DNA of 64,000 bases from Virgibacillus senegalensis (GCF_000821245.2 NZ_LN611423.1:308095-372094); one strand, 5' to 3'; shown: positions 42,866 through 53,078, numbered from the stretch's first letter. A program made the numbers and translations. The notes: a model not told the origin generated them from the letters alone.

Positions 42866-43816
42866 TCAATTTTTCTTTATTGATTGTACGGTTTCTGCAT
42901 CGGCATCTTCCCCGATAATTTTCACTTCTCTTTCCAGAAATACCCCGAATTTTTCTTTCACTGTTTTTTGTACCAGTTCGATCACCGAAATATATTCGGT
43001 CGCCGTCGCATTGTTTTTGTTGACGATAAATCCTGCATGCTTCGTCGAAACTTCAGCGCCTCCCACTCCTTTGCCTTGCAGCTCACTGTCCTGGATCAAC
43101 TTGCCGGCAAAATAGCCTGGCGGGCGTTTGAAAACACTGCCGCACGAAGGATATTCGAGAGGTTGCTTGGATTCCCTTTTATACGTCAGATCGTCCATCA
43201 CCGCTTTAATTTCTTGATAATTACCCGGTTCAAGCTTGAACTGGGCTTCTAACACGATATATCCTTTATCAGGTATGTTGCTAGTGCGGTATTCAAGATC
43301 GAGATCTTCAGCCGCAAGCGTCAATAATTCTCCCTCTGGATTGACGACAACCGCTTTTTCCAAAACATCCTTGATTTCCCCGCCGTAAGCGCCTGCATTC
43401 ATAAACAAAGCGCCTCCTACTGTTCCGGGAATCCCGCAAGCAAATTCCAAACCAGTCAATTGCTCCTTTAATGCACGGCGCGATACCTCGATGATGGCAG
43501 CCCCGCTCTGGGCATAAATGGTCTGATCGTCCACCCTGATTTCCTGAAAGCGTTTCTGGCTCATCACGATTCCGCGAATCCCGCCATCCTTCACAATCAT
43601 GTTAGAGCCATTCCCCAGAAGGGTGAATGGAATATTGTTCCGTTTGGCCAGCTTGACAAGCTGCTGAACCTCGGAAAATGTTTCCGGCGTAACCAGAATA
43701 TCCGCTTTTCCGCCAAGCCGGGTGTACGTGTGGTTTTTCAGTAATTCATCCAGCATTATATTTTCTTCAGACGTTATATGGGCTATTTCCTGATAAACAT
43801 GTTGGATATTTATCAA
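42866..43816 (-). CDS. murB: UDP-N-acetylenolpyruvoylglucosamine reductase
   Basis: 316 residues, type IIa MurB. FAD-binding segments [18 protein letters not shown] near residue 65 and [20 protein letters not shown] near 127, catalytic Ser in [10 protein letters not shown] and a C-terminal Glu. Cytoplasmic NADPH-dependent step forming UDP-MurNAc for peptidoglycan. TTG start 10 nt after AAAGGA. It is not within the usual division cluster here; it has its own promoter and terminator. Confidence 0.95.
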   Translation of the reverse strand: MINIQHVYQEIAHITSEENIMLDELLKNHTYTRLGGKADILVTPETFSEVQQLVKLAKRNNIPFTLLGNGSNMIVKDGGIRGIVMSQKRFQEIRVDDQTIYAQSGAAIIEVSRRALKEQLTGLEFACGIPGTVGGALFMNAGAYGGEIKDVLEKAVVVNPEGELLTLAAEDLDLEYRTSNIPDKGYIVLEAQFKLEPGNYQEIKAVMDDLTYKRESKQPLEYPSCGSVFKRPPGYFAGKLIQDSELQGKGVGGAEVSTKHAGFIVNKNNATATEYISVIELVQKTVKEKFGVFLEREVKIIGEDADAETVQSIKKN

Positions 43817-43890
43817 ATTAAATCATTCCTTTAAAATTCCTCTTCGTTGATGGGACTAACAATACAAAATCCCTTTATTCCATAACTTCC

Positions 43891-43919
43891 ATTATAACAG
43901 TTGCCCTTGCCAGCGCCAA
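43891..43919 (-). promoter_or_regulatory. Sigma-A promoter of murB
   Basis: TTGGCG (43914-43919) and a perfect TATAAT (43891-43896), spacing 17 nt, on the minus strand. Confidence 0.8.
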
Positions 43920-44112
43920 TACCGACTTTGCAAGCCATACATTAATCCATTAAAATTTTATGTCTCCACTCCTGCATTGGTGTCTGACCAACCATTACTC
44001 CCTATCACCTACCCGCTGATCAACCAGTCAAACATCGGCCAGTTTTTGTTCTCCCATTAAACACAACGTTAAAGCGAGCAAAAAACAACCTTTCAAACGC
44101 TAGTATTGATAG
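43920..44112. other. Intergenic stretch between tetR and murB
   Basis: About 190 nt beyond the murB promoter; no gene, repeat or clear hairpin seen. Confidence 0.45.
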
Positions 44113-44769
44113 TTACGCTTCAGCTTCAATCCCCTTCATAATAAAGCTGATGATATTATCTACTTCCTGCTCCTCATCCCACTCTGCGTCTGGATTCAAG
44201 ATAAAGCGGGTAATGATGAAGCCTAATATGGGAGAGACAATACATCGGACCATCGTTTTAAGCGGCATTTGCTTCAGCCTTCCTGCTTTCTGGAACCCTG
44301 TAATCGTCTCCTTAATCTTCGGGTAAACCTGTTCGAGAAAGGATTCCTCTACGGTCTTCTTTATTTCAGGATGAAAAGCAAACTCCTGCAGCACGATCCG
44401 CAGAATCGCCACATTCTGTCTGGCAAAATCCAGCCGGTTATAAATGAATACGCTTAGTAAGTCTTCAAAACCATCAAACTCCCGATTAAATATATGTTCA
44501 ACCATGTTACTGGCAAACACAGGGACAGCAAACTTTAAAACGCCTGGTTTCACAATCGCCAACAATAAATCTTTTTTGGCCGGGTAATGGCGAAAAATCG
44601 TTCCTTCCGCTACCCCGGCGCGTTTGGCGATTTCACTTGTGGCTGTTGCCGCATACCCTTTTTCAGCGAATATTTCGATTGCGGCAGCCAGTATGTGTGC
44701 TTGCTTTTCGGTTAATCGGATTTCCTGATCATCCACTTTCAATAATTCGTGTAAATACGATTCCTGCAT
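44113..44769 (-). CDS. TetR-family regulator of the ABC-2 exporter
   Basis: 218 residues. HTH at residues about 40-65: TSEIAKRAGVAEGTIFRHYP. Third gene of the exporter operon, 21 nt after the permease. A perfect 16-bp palindrome over the operon start is a natural binding site, so autoregulation together with the exporter is likely. Inducer unknown. Confidence 0.9.
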   Translation of the reverse strand: MQESYLHELLKVDDQEIRLTEKQAHILAAAIEIFAEKGYAATATSEIAKRAGVAEGTIFRHYPAKKDLLLAIVKPGVLKFAVPVFASNMVEHIFNREFDGFEDLLSVFIYNRLDFARQNVAILRIVLQEFAFHPEIKKTVEESFLEQVYPKIKETITGFQKAGRLKQMPLKTMVRCIVSPILGFIITRFILNPDAEWDEEQEVDNIISFIMKGIEAEA

Positions 44770-44790
44770 ATACGGACCCCCGCCTCATGA

Positions 44791-45804
44791 TTATTTTCGG
44801 TATGCTCTAAGTGTACTAAGATTTAAAAGAATAAATAATAGAGAAAAGCCGAGAATGACATACATATCTACCTGTACATCTGGCAATCCGTTTCCTTTGA
44901 TCATGATTTCCTTGAGAGCATCGGCACCATAAGAAATCGGCATGATATATTCCAAATAAGCTACCCAGTCAGGTGCGTTTTCCAGACTAAACAAGCCGGA
45001 GAAAAACGCTTGCGGTACGATGACAAGCGGGATGAATTGAATTAGCTGAAATTCGTTTTTGGCAAAGGAAGACAACAGAATGCCAAGCGTCAGTGCACTC
45101 AAAGAAAGCAGCATGGTAATCAGGATAACATGCCACAAAGATCCGTTGAGTGGAATTCCCAAAACATAAACGGCATATAACGCGACGATGAACGATTGAA
45201 TCACTGCGAAGAAACCGAAACCGCTGATGTATCCGACAATGATCTCCCATCCCTTTAGAGGCATGGCAAACATCCGCTCCATTGTACCCTGGGACCTTTC
45301 TCTTAAAAAAGAAATACCGCCTACTAAAAAAACGAAGAAAAACGCAAAGAATCCAATTAGCACCGGTCCTGTATAGTCAAATGTTGTTTCTGCCAAGTCT
45401 TCGTACAAGTAATCAATGGAAATTTCCGCAGCCGGTCCATTCGTTTGAGATGCCAATACCTGTTGCAGACCCATTTTAACCGCCTCTGTTTGATTGGGTT
45501 TGCTGTTGTCTGCTATGATATGGATACTATTTTCTTCTACACTAAGAATGGCATCGATTTCCGAATCGGCAAGCTTCTGCTCTGGATCGTCCACATCCAC
45601 TATTTCCAATTCGCTCTTTTCTATCACTTCTTCCAGCTGCTCAGGAACATCTTCCAGCGCAAGCTTCGGTTGATAAGTCTCCTGGTCGAGTACCAGCCAA
45701 GTCAAGGTCAATATCAACAAAGGAGCTGCAATCATCAATGCGAGCGAACGCTTATCGCGCTTAAATTGACGGAGAATCCGGACAAATATTGCCTTTATTC
45801 TCAT
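44791..45804 (-). CDS. ABC-2 type exporter permease
   Basis: 337 residues: one N-terminal helix (about 22-42), an extracytoplasmic domain to about 165, then five helices, with the ABC-2 signature FLRERSQGTMERMFAMPLKG between the second and third. YhfE/YhgE-like drug or lipid exporters share this layout. Overlaps the ATPase gene by 4 nt. Substrate unknown. Confidence 0.9.
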   Translation of the reverse strand: MRIKAIFVRILRQFKRDKRSLALMIAAPLLILTLTWLVLDQETYQPKLALEDVPEQLEEVIEKSELEIVDVDDPEQKLADSEIDAILSVEENSIHIIADNSKPNQTEAVKMGLQQVLASQTNGPAAEISIDYLYEDLAETTFDYTGPVLIGFFAFFFVFLVGGISFLRERSQGTMERMFAMPLKGWEIIVGYISGFGFFAVIQSFIVALYAVYVLGIPLNGSLWHVILITMLLSLSALTLGILLSSFAKNEFQLIQFIPLVIVPQAFFSGLFSLENAPDWVAYLEYIMPISYGADALKEIMIKGNGLPDVQVDMYVILGFSLLFILLNLSTLRAYRK

Positions 45805-46520
45805 ATTCTCTCCCTCCCATACACCAAGAAAGCCTGCTCAATCGAATCTGTACCGGTTTCCTGTTTTAACGTGTCAGGAGAACCATGCGCCATAATATGT
45901 CCGTCCCTTAGCAAGCCTAGCTGGTCACATCGGTCCGCTTCGTCCATCACATGGGTGGTCACAATAATGGTGGTCCCTTGCTGTTTTAAATCGGCAAACT
46001 TGGCCCAGATTTTATTGCGCAATACCGGGTCAATTCCAACCGTTGGTTCATCAAGTATCAACAGCCTCGGGTGATGGATTAATGCAGCCGCCAAGGATAA
46101 GCGCCGCTTCATGCCTCCGGAGAATCCTTGCACTACTTTTTGTTTGCTGTCTAATAAATCTACATCTGCAAGAACTTGTTCGATGCGGATAGCTGCCTGC
46201 TTTTTGGGAACGCCGTAAACGGAGGCGAAAAAAGCAAGATTTTCCTGAGCAGTCAACTCGTGATAGAGCGCATCGGCCTGGGCCATATAACCTATAGAGC
46301 CCATCGTTTGCAAAGAAGGCATCCTTGTCCCGGATACATACACTTCCCCTTTGTCAGGGGTTAACGTACCAACAATAGATTTTACTAGAGTCGTTTTTCC
46401 AGATCCTGAAGGTCCAAGCAACCCAAAAATTTCTCCAGTTTGTATTGAAAGGTCGACATTCAGCAAAACCTTTTGTTTTCCGAATGCATGTGTTACTTGC
46501 TGCAATTCCACGATTTCCAT
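45801..46520 (-). CDS. ABC-2 type exporter ATPase
   Basis: 239 residues. Walker A GPSGSGKTT near residue 38, signature FSGGMKRRLSLAAALIH, Walker B LLILDEPTVGID and H-loop TTHVMDEA, followed by the short regulatory tail usual in CcmA-type drug exporters. Start is the ATG after GGGGTGGAG; the frame upstream overlaps the operator. First gene of ATPase-permease-tetR. Confidence 0.93.
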   Translation of the reverse strand: MEIVELQQVTHAFGKQKVLLNVDLSIQTGEIFGLLGPSGSGKTTLVKSIVGTLTPDKGEVYVSGTRMPSLQTMGSIGYMAQADALYHELTAQENLAFFASVYGVPKKQAAIRIEQVLADVDLLDSKQKVVQGFSGGMKRRLSLAAALIHHPRLLILDEPTVGIDPVLRNKIWAKFADLKQQGTTIIVTTHVMDEADRCDQLGLLRDGHIMAHGSPDTLKQETGTDSIEQAFLVYGRERI

Positions 46521-46537
46521 TTTCTCCACCCCTTCTG

Positions 46538-46553
46538 GTGAGTGATTACTCAC
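46538..46553 (-). promoter_or_regulatory. TetR operator of the ABC-2 exporter operon
   Basis: GTGAGT-GATT-ACTCAC is a perfect palindrome located 4 nt downstream of the -10 box and directly before the first gene's ribosome site. Confidence 0.75.
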
Positions 46554-46557
46554 TTAC

Positions 46558-46586
46558 ATACTATGGGATTCTCCATCCGTTTACAA
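46558..46586 (-). promoter_or_regulatory. Promoter of the ABC-2 exporter operon
   Basis: TTGTAA (46581-46586) and TAGTAT (46558-46563), spacing 17 nt on the minus strand. Confidence 0.7.
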
Positions 46587-46624
46587 CATTTACTTCTCAA
46601 GTAGGACCGAAAGCACCCTATCAA

Positions 46625-46653
46625 TTTTAACTTCCCATGCATTTTGGTATAAT
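46625..46653 (+). promoter_or_regulatory. Promoter of the STAS-domain gene
   Basis: TTTTAA and TATAAT 17 nt apart with an extended -10 (TGG before TATAAT). Confidence 0.6.
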
Positions 46654-46726
46654 AGAATCACCAACAAAGAAGTAATTAATATCTTTTTCACATCATTCCC
46701 ATTTATGGAAAGGAAAGTGAATTATT

Positions 46727-47563
46727 TTGGAATGGCATTACGAGGAAGGAATGGAAATCAAAGATTTTCTTACCCTTAACAGACCAATATTTGAGAAAAA
46801 ACTGCTAAATGAAGCAGTGAATGTCCGCGATAAGATTGAAGAAATCCGTGTTATCGGTAATATCAACCTTTTGGATAACGCCCTCAAGATTGTCCTCTAT
46901 GTCGTAGAAGACAAAAAAGATGAAGTGGTGGCATTTGCAAAACAGGAAGGAATTGCATGGGCCAATTATTCCTTGACACTGGCATTCAAACTCGAATGGG
47001 TGCAGGCCATCCGCAGAACCTTGTGGGTTGCCTTACAAGAATATGAAATACAAGCTGGATTAGAAGTGAACCGGGAACGATTCTACTACACGGAGAGCAA
47101 AATCAATGCATTGATTGACGAATTCCTAAACGGCTTTTTCATCAGTTACTCCAAATATAAAGACGAATTGATTGAAGCTCAACGTGAATTGGTCGCAAAT
47201 CTCTCTGTTCCGATCATACCGGTTACGCCGAATGTATGTATTTTACCCTTGATAGGAGAAATTGACTTTTCCCGTCTCAACACAATTGAAGAAAAAGTAT
47301 TAATGGAAATCGGCAGACTGCGCATTCGTACGCTTATTATGGATTTGTCAGGGATATTGCAAATGGAAGGCGAGATTGCACCAAACTTTTTGAAGCTTTT
47401 GGACGGCATCAGCATGATGGGTTGTACACCTGTTATTACAGGACTTCGCCCGGAAACCGTTCGGAAGATGATGGAATTAAACTTAGTTTTCGAACGCAAA
47501 GCAGAAATTAAAGGAACTTTACAGCAGGCGCTAGATGAGTATTTGGTAAGTACTATTACTTGA
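46727..47563 (+). CDS. RsbR-type STAS-domain stressosome protein, RsbRD-like
   Basis: 278 residues. A helical N-terminal sensor domain (about 1-150) is followed by a C-terminal STAS domain with VCILPLIGEIDFSR near 170 and RTLIMDLSGILQMEGEIAPN near 205, where RsbR paralogs carry the phosphorylatable Thr/Ser. Length and layout match RsbRD of B. subtilis, a part of the stressosome that releases RsbT to start the sigma-B cascade. TTG start about 9 nt after AAAGGAAAG. No rsbS/rsbT genes are nearby. Confidence 0.85.
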   Translation: MEWHYEEGMEIKDFLTLNRPIFEKKLLNEAVNVRDKIEEIRVIGNINLLDNALKIVLYVVEDKKDEVVAFAKQEGIAWANYSLTLAFKLEWVQAIRRTLWVALQEYEIQAGLEVNRERFYYTESKINALIDEFLNGFFISYSKYKDELIEAQRELVANLSVPIIPVTPNVCILPLIGEIDFSRLNTIEEKVLMEIGRLRIRTLIMDLSGILQMEGEIAPNFLKLLDGISMMGCTPVITGLRPETVRKMMELNLVFERKAEIKGTLQQALDEYLVSTIT

Positions 47564-47604
47564 GTACATATCCAGATGTCTGGTTAGCAGGTCTTTTAAA
47601 TCAG

Positions 47605-47650
47605 AGGGGTACCCAATCAATTGCATCATTGATTGGGTACCCCTTTAGTT
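47605..47650 (+). terminator. Bidirectional terminator after the STAS gene
   Basis: AGGGGTACCCAATCAA/TTGATTGGGTACCCCT, 16-bp perfect stem with an 8-nt loop, then TTAGTTTT. Confidence 0.9.
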
Positions 47651-47711
47651 TTCCCTATTAGAATTTCATAACAATCTTTTCCATCTTGCAACTTTAATCC
47701 CGAAAGACTAT

Positions 47712-48674
47712 CTATTTTCCCATCAGGGCAGTCAGTAACGCTTTTTGCGCATGGAGCCGATTTTCCGCCTGTTGGAAAACGACAGACTGTTTTCCGTCGA
47801 TTATTTCCGCTGTTACTTCTTCCCCGCGATGGGCAGGAAGACAATGCATAAAAACGGCATCAGGATGGGCTAGATCAAGTAAATCCTTGTTTACCTGGTA
47901 ATCGGCAAAAGCTAATTCACGTACCGATTGCTCACTTTCCTGCCCCATACTTGCCCAGACATCCGTATAAACGACGTCCGCCTGGTCAACAGCAGCTTGA
48001 ACATCCGAGGTGACTTCAATCTTACTTCCACTATGTTTTGCGATCGATTGGGCATTTTGGATGACAGGTGTTTCCGGCTGATATTTATCCGGGGCAGCTA
48101 CACTAACATTCATCCCCATGATTGCGCCACCTAGCATCAAGGAATGGGCCATGTTGTTACCGTCACCGATATAAGCGAGTTTGACGCCATCGAGACCACC
48201 TTTGACCTCCTCTATAGTCTGCATGTCTGCCAACACCTGGCACGGATGATAGCTGTCGGTCAATCCGTTGATGACTGGAATCGAAGCATTTTCAGCCAGT
48301 TCCTCGACTACTTGCTGAGAAAAAGTACGGATCATGATACCGTCCAGATAACCAGACAATATTTTTGCTGTATCCGAAATCGGTTCTCCTCTGCCGATTT
48401 GGATGTCATCCGAACTTAAAAACAATCCCATTCCGCCTAATTGATACATGCCTACTTCAAAGGAGACGCGGGTACGGGTGGAGGACTTTTCAAAAATCAT
48501 TCCCAGGGTTTTGCCCTGTAAGGGCTTTTCTTCCTTCCCCTGTTGACGTTGCTTCTTCAAATAAGCAGCCAATTCTAGCAAATAATTGATTTCCGGTTTG
48601 CTGTAATCAGCAAGCGTTAAAAAATCCCTTCCCGCCAGCCGCTGCTGCATGCTGATTTCTTTCGTCAATCCCAT
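47712..48674 (-). CDS. argF: Ornithine carbamoyltransferase
   Basis: 320 residues. Carbamoyl-phosphate loop FEKSSTRTRVSFE near residue 62, HPCQVLADMQT near 141, and the ornithine loop FMHCLPAHRGEEV near 273. Forms citrulline. It follows carB at 3 nt, so carbamoyl phosphate made by CarAB is used directly for arginine. Ribosome site AAAGGAG lies within the end of carB. Confidence 0.96.
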   Translation of the reverse strand: MGLTKEISMQQRLAGRDFLTLADYSKPEINYLLELAAYLKKQRQQGKEEKPLQGKTLGMIFEKSSTRTRVSFEVGMYQLGGMGLFLSSDDIQIGRGEPISDTAKILSGYLDGIMIRTFSQQVVEELAENASIPVINGLTDSYHPCQVLADMQTIEEVKGGLDGVKLAYIGDGNNMAHSLMLGGAIMGMNVSVAAPDKYQPETPVIQNAQSIAKHSGSKIEVTSDVQAAVDQADVVYTDVWASMGQESEQSVRELAFADYQVNKDLLDLAHPDAVFMHCLPAHRGEEVTAEIIDGKQSVVFQQAENRLHAQKALLTALMGK

Positions 48675-48677
48675 CCT

Positions 48678-51600
48678 TCACACACGCTCCTTTGCTCTGT
48701 TTACCCCTTCACTCATCAAGAGATATTCCTCGATTGCATTCGGTGCTTCGCTGGTTTGAGCAGAAGCTTTCAAATATGCTGTCAACGTTTCGGCGGAAGT
48801 AATGCATAGCGTATCGGTTTTCAAGGCATCTTCTCGAAGCTTTCTATGACTGTCAGCTTCCGAGCCCTGCTGCAGATCGCAGACCAATGCAAACGTATTG
48901 TCCAAGCATTTGTTTCCAGCATCGGATGGTGAAAGAACCTCGCTGACCGTAATATCCTGGCTTTCAAGCATTTCAGTTGTATCCTGATCAGCGATGATCG
49001 TCACCGGTAGCCTATCCAGTAAGGATAGCAATGCAGCAGGCAATCTGCCGATGTCACTTCCCAGGGATAAATATATTTGCTGATCGCCTTCAAGCTCCAG
49101 CAGATAGTTTTCCTTCCAACCAAACGCTTTGGCCATTGCCGATTCCACCGTCAAGCCGAGGCCAATCGCTTCCCCCGTGGACTTCATCTCTGGTCCGAGA
49201 AATGGATCGACACCTGGCAGCTTATTGGTAGAAAAGACCGGCACCTTTACGGCATAGTAACCGACAGGCTGATGAAGGCCTGTGTTCCAACCCATTTCTG
49301 CCAGTTTTTCGCCCATTTGCACACGTGTAGCCAAGTCGATCAGCGGAACACCTGTCACCTTGCTGGCGATCGGTACCGTCCGGGAAGCCCGAGGGTTTAC
49401 CTCGAGTACATAAAGATCCTGGCGGTCCTCGCTAATGACAAATTGAATGTTGATGATCCCTTTCACATTCAATGCTGCAGAGATTCTTTTTGTATATTGT
49501 TCGATCGTCTTCTGCTGCGTATTTGTCAAACATGGTGCCGGGAACACAGCGGTACTGTCTCCGGAATGGACCCCCGCTTTTTCCACATGCTCGAAAATTC
49601 CCGGAATCAGTACATCTTCTCCGTCGCATACCGCATCGATTTCCACCTCGTATCCGGGGATGAAGCGATCGATCAGTAACGGAAAAATCCGCGAGTCCGG
49701 TGCTTCCTGTTTCAAGCTGTCAATATAGCTGAGCAGTTGACTGCGATCCTGGATCACGACCATTCCGCGGCCGCCGATCACATAAGAAGGGCGAAGCAAA
49801 ACAGGATAACCGATGCGGGCGGCGATTTCCTCCGCATCTTGTGTGTCCATCACCGTTTCACCAGGTATGTGCGGAATCTCAAGCCGCTGTAACAAACGGT
49901 AAAATTGGTCCCTGTCTTCTACGGTTTCAATCGCAGCCAGTGAGGTACCGTAAATTTTCACCCCTGCTTTTTCCAATCCTTCCGCCAGGTTAACGGCTGT
50001 TTGACCGCCGAATTGCACCATTACCCCATCAGCCTCTTCTTTCTCCAATACATGAAGAACATCTTCCTCTGTCAATGGTTCAAAATAAAGATGGTCTGCT
50101 GTATTGAAGTCGGTACTGACAGTTTCCGGATTATTATTGATGACTATCGCCTTGATGTCCTGCTCCTGCAAGGACATGGCTGCATGGACTGAGCAATAAT
50201 CAAATTCCACTCCTTGGCCGATCCGAATTGGACCTGAACCGAGTACTGCCACTTTCTTATGGCCGTTGATTGCTTCTACCTCATCGCTCTCTCTCCAGGA
50301 ACTATAATAGTAAGGCGTCTCGGCTGAAAATTCAGCAGCACAAGTGTCCACCATTTTATAAGCCGGGGTTAATCCAAGCTCTACAAAGCGTTGATGTACT
50401 TCCAGCTGGCTTATTTGATAAATGTCGGCTAGCAGCCGGTCGGAAAACCCGTAATACTTCAATCTGCTCAGCTTCTCCTTATCCAAAGACTCCCAACTCT
50501 GTTTGCGAAGGTCGATTTCCGTTTGGATCATCATTTCCATTTCATTTAAAAAGTAGTTATTGATTTCGGTCAATTGATGAATTTTTTCTACCGAGTATCC
50601 ACGACGGAAAGCTTCTCCAATCACAAATATCCGCTCGTCTGTTGCCTCGACAAGCGCTGATTCGATTGCAGCATCCGACCATTCGGCATGCGCCGGCCAA
50701 GCCAAATATTCTGTTCCGATTTCAAGCGAACGGATGGCTTTGTTCAAAGCAGCCGGAAAATTTCTGGCAAGAGCCATGACTTCCCCTGTTGCTTTCATCT
50801 GCGTACCAAGCAGCCGGTTCGAATCGGCAAATTTATCAAATGGCCAACGCGGAATTTTTACCGCAATATAGTCGATGGCCGGTTCAAAGCTGGCATAAGT
50901 GTGTCCGGTAATCGGATTGATTACTTCATCCAGCTGATAACCCAATGCCAGCTTGGCAGCAATACGGGCTATCGGGTAACCGGTGGCTTTGGAAGCTAGT
51001 GCACTGGATCGGCTGACTCTCGGATTAACCTCGATGATTACGTACTCATCACTGTCCGGGTTAAGGGCAAATTGAATATTACAGCCACCGACGACTCCCA
51101 ATTCCCGGATTACTTTGCAGGAGGTAGAACGAAGGAGCTGGTATTGCCGATCGTTCAACGTTTGTGAAGGAGCAACGACGATACTGTCGCCGGTATGGAC
51201 GCCTACAGGGTCGATATTCTCCATATTGCAGACAATAATGCAGGTATCATTGGCATCCCGCATTACTTCATACTCGACTTCTTTCCATCCTTTCACACTT
51301 TGATCCACCTGGACTTGGCCGATAGGGCTGGCATGCAGACCATTTCGAACAATTGCCTTCAGTTCGATTTCATTGTTGGCAATTCCTCCTCCTCCGCCTC
51401 CTAACGTATAGGCGGGACGGATAATCATCGGATAACCAGCAGTATCTGCAAACGCAACTGCTTCTTCCACGGAGCTGGTGGTAATGCTTTCCGGGACGGG
51501 TTCGTCGATCGACTTCATCATCGATTTGAACATTTCCCGATCTTCTCCCTTTTGGATAGTGTCGAGCGGTGTTCCGAGCAATTCCACCCCGTATTTTTCC

Positions 51601-51923
51601 AACGCTCCGGATTGCGATAAGGAGACTGCCAGATTCAGTCCTGTCTGTCCCCCCAATGTCGGCAGAATACCATCCGGTCTTTCTTTTTCGATAATTGCTG
51701 TCAAAGAAGCACAAGTCAGCGGTTCGAGATACACATGGTCGGCAATGTTATGATCGGTCATAATTGTAGCCGGGTTGTTGTTGACCAGCACCACTTCAAT
51801 CCCCTCTTCTTTTAAAGCGAGACAAGCCTGGGTACCAGCATAATCAAACTCGGCAGCCTGACCGATGACAATAGGTCCCGAGCCGATAACCAGAACTTTT
51901 TTGATATGCGAAAACTTAGGCAT
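48678..51923 (-). CDS. carB: Carbamoyl-phosphate synthase large chain (arginine-specific)
   Basis: 1081 residues, full length: two homologous ATP-grasp synthetase halves (first with GSGPIVIGQAAEFDYAGTQA, second from about 550 with GSGPIRIGQGVEFDYCSVHA) and a C-terminal MGS-like allosteric domain. Makes carbamoyl phosphate from ammonia tunnelled from CarA, bicarbonate and two ATP. The start overlaps carA by 8 nt. Linkage to argF rather than pyr genes indicates the arginine isozyme. Confidence 0.97.
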   Translation of the reverse strand: MPKFSHIKKVLVIGSGPIVIGQAAEFDYAGTQACLALKEEGIEVVLVNNNPATIMTDHNIADHVYLEPLTCASLTAIIEKERPDGILPTLGGQTGLNLAVSLSQSGALEKYGVELLGTPLDTIQKGEDREMFKSMMKSIDEPVPESITTSSVEEAVAFADTAGYPMIIRPAYTLGGGGGGIANNEIELKAIVRNGLHASPIGQVQVDQSVKGWKEVEYEVMRDANDTCIIVCNMENIDPVGVHTGDSIVVAPSQTLNDRQYQLLRSTSCKVIRELGVVGGCNIQFALNPDSDEYVIIEVNPRVSRSSALASKATGYPIARIAAKLALGYQLDEVINPITGHTYASFEPAIDYIAVKIPRWPFDKFADSNRLLGTQMKATGEVMALARNFPAALNKAIRSLEIGTEYLAWPAHAEWSDAAIESALVEATDERIFVIGEAFRRGYSVEKIHQLTEINNYFLNEMEMMIQTEIDLRKQSWESLDKEKLSRLKYYGFSDRLLADIYQISQLEVHQRFVELGLTPAYKMVDTCAAEFSAETPYYYSSWRESDEVEAINGHKKVAVLGSGPIRIGQGVEFDYCSVHAAMSLQEQDIKAIVINNNPETVSTDFNTADHLYFEPLTEEDVLHVLEKEEADGVMVQFGGQTAVNLAEGLEKAGVKIYGTSLAAIETVEDRDQFYRLLQRLEIPHIPGETVMDTQDAEEIAARIGYPVLLRPSYVIGGRGMVVIQDRSQLLSYIDSLKQEAPDSRIFPLLIDRFIPGYEVEIDAVCDGEDVLIPGIFEHVEKAGVHSGDSTAVFPAPCLTNTQQKTIEQYTKRISAALNVKGIINIQFVISEDRQDLYVLEVNPRASRTVPIASKVTGVPLIDLATRVQMGEKLAEMGWNTGLHQPVGYYAVKVPVFSTNKLPGVDPFLGPEMKSTGEAIGLGLTVESAMAKAFGWKENYLLELEGDQQIYLSLGSDIGRLPAALLSLLDRLPVTIIADQDTTEMLESQDITVSEVLSPSDAGNKCLDNTFALVCDLQQGSEADSHRKLREDALKTDTLCITSAETLTAYLKASAQTSEAPNAIEEYLLMSEGVNRAKERV

Positions 51924-53019
51924 GCTGTTTCTCTCCCTTGTTCGAAATCATCTGCAGAAAGTCTTGAAAAATTTCATAAGTATCAATCGGGCCAGGATGG
52001 GCTTCCGGATGAAATTGGACGGTCAAAACAGGCTTATGGCGATGAATGAGCCCTTCAACCGACCGATCATTGACATTGATATGGGAAACTTCCCATTCCG
52101 AGAGTTTGATCGAGTTCTCATCGACCACATAACCGTGGTTTTGCGAAGTGATAAACACTTTTCCTGTAAGCAAATCCTTGACCGGATGATTGCTGCCCCG
52201 ATGTCCATAAGGAAGACGTTCTGTTTTTCCACCATAAGCCAGGGCTATCAGTTGATGTCCTAAGCAAATCCCCAACGTAGGATATGTCTCTGTTAGCTGT
52301 TTGATATTAGAACGTAATCCTGCTAAGTCTTCCGGATCTCCAGGACCGTTGGACAATACCACTCCATCAGGATTCAGATTGTTCACGACCGCCGGATCGG
52401 TATCATAAGGGACTACTGTCACGTTGCAGCCAAGCTCCGTCAATGTTTTCGTGATGGAATGTTTATAACCATAATCAAACAACACGATGTGTTTGCTTTC
52501 GTTCTGGTTAAAGGAAGCAGTTTTCTTTGCTGCTATTTTGATCATTCTGTTGACCGACACCTGTTTGACGATTTCCGGATCGACTTTTTTGTTTACCGGT
52601 AAATCCTCTGGTTCCGTGGTGATCTTACCATATACCACTCCGCTTTCACGGATGATCCGGGTAAGGGACCTAGTGTCGATATCATACAAGGTTGGTACCT
52701 TATACTGCTCCACCATTTCCTTAATCGTATATTTCGCCTGATAATGTTCTGGCGCCTGACAAGCGGAGGATATCACCAGTCCAGCCAGAGCTGGTTTGAA
52801 GCTTTCGTGATCTATGTCGTTTACTCCATAATTCCCAATTAGCGGATATGTCATGGTAACAATCTGACCTGCATAAGAAGGATCCGTCATCACTTCCTGA
52901 TAGCCTGTCATGGCTGTGTTAAATACCAATTCCCCTTCTACGGCCATTTCTGTGCCCAGCCATTTCCCTTCCAATACATCTCCCGTACTCAGTACAAGGT
53001 AGCCTGGTGTTTCAATCAT
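51916..53019 (-). CDS. carA: Carbamoyl-phosphate synthase small chain
   Basis: 367 residues. N-terminal domain then class I glutamine amidotransferase with nucleophile GICLGHQLIAL (Cys near residue 249) and His in VQFHPEAHPGP. Supplies ammonia to CarB. First gene of carA-carB-argF, GAGGAG 8 nt before the ATG, preceded by tandem ARG-box-like sites. Confidence 0.96.
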   Translation of the reverse strand: MIETPGYLVLSTGDVLEGKWLGTEMAVEGELVFNTAMTGYQEVMTDPSYAGQIVTMTYPLIGNYGVNDIDHESFKPALAGLVISSACQAPEHYQAKYTIKEMVEQYKVPTLYDIDTRSLTRIIRESGVVYGKITTEPEDLPVNKKVDPEIVKQVSVNRMIKIAAKKTASFNQNESKHIVLFDYGYKHSITKTLTELGCNVTVVPYDTDPAVVNNLNPDGVVLSNGPGDPEDLAGLRSNIKQLTETYPTLGICLGHQLIALAYGGKTERLPYGHRGSNHPVKDLLTGKVFITSQNHGYVVDENSIKLSEWEVSHINVNDRSVEGLIHRHKPVLTVQFHPEAHPGPIDTYEIFQDFLQMISNKGEKQHA

Positions 53020-53041
53020 TGTTCCACTCCTCTCATGGCTT

Positions 53042-53078
53042 ATTAATATTTATTCACTTAAAAGTATATTTATCCATA
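53042..53078 (-). promoter_or_regulatory. Tandem ARG boxes upstream of carA
   Basis: GTGAATAAATATTAAT (53042-53057) and TATGGATAAATATACT (53063-53078) on the minus strand both follow the ArgR/AhrC half-palindrome TGAATAAAATATTCA pattern, 21 bp apart. Confidence 0.6.

Noticed and set aside
49077-49679. 200-codon plus-strand frame
   Set aside because: Antisense to carB; no ribosome site or recognisable motif.
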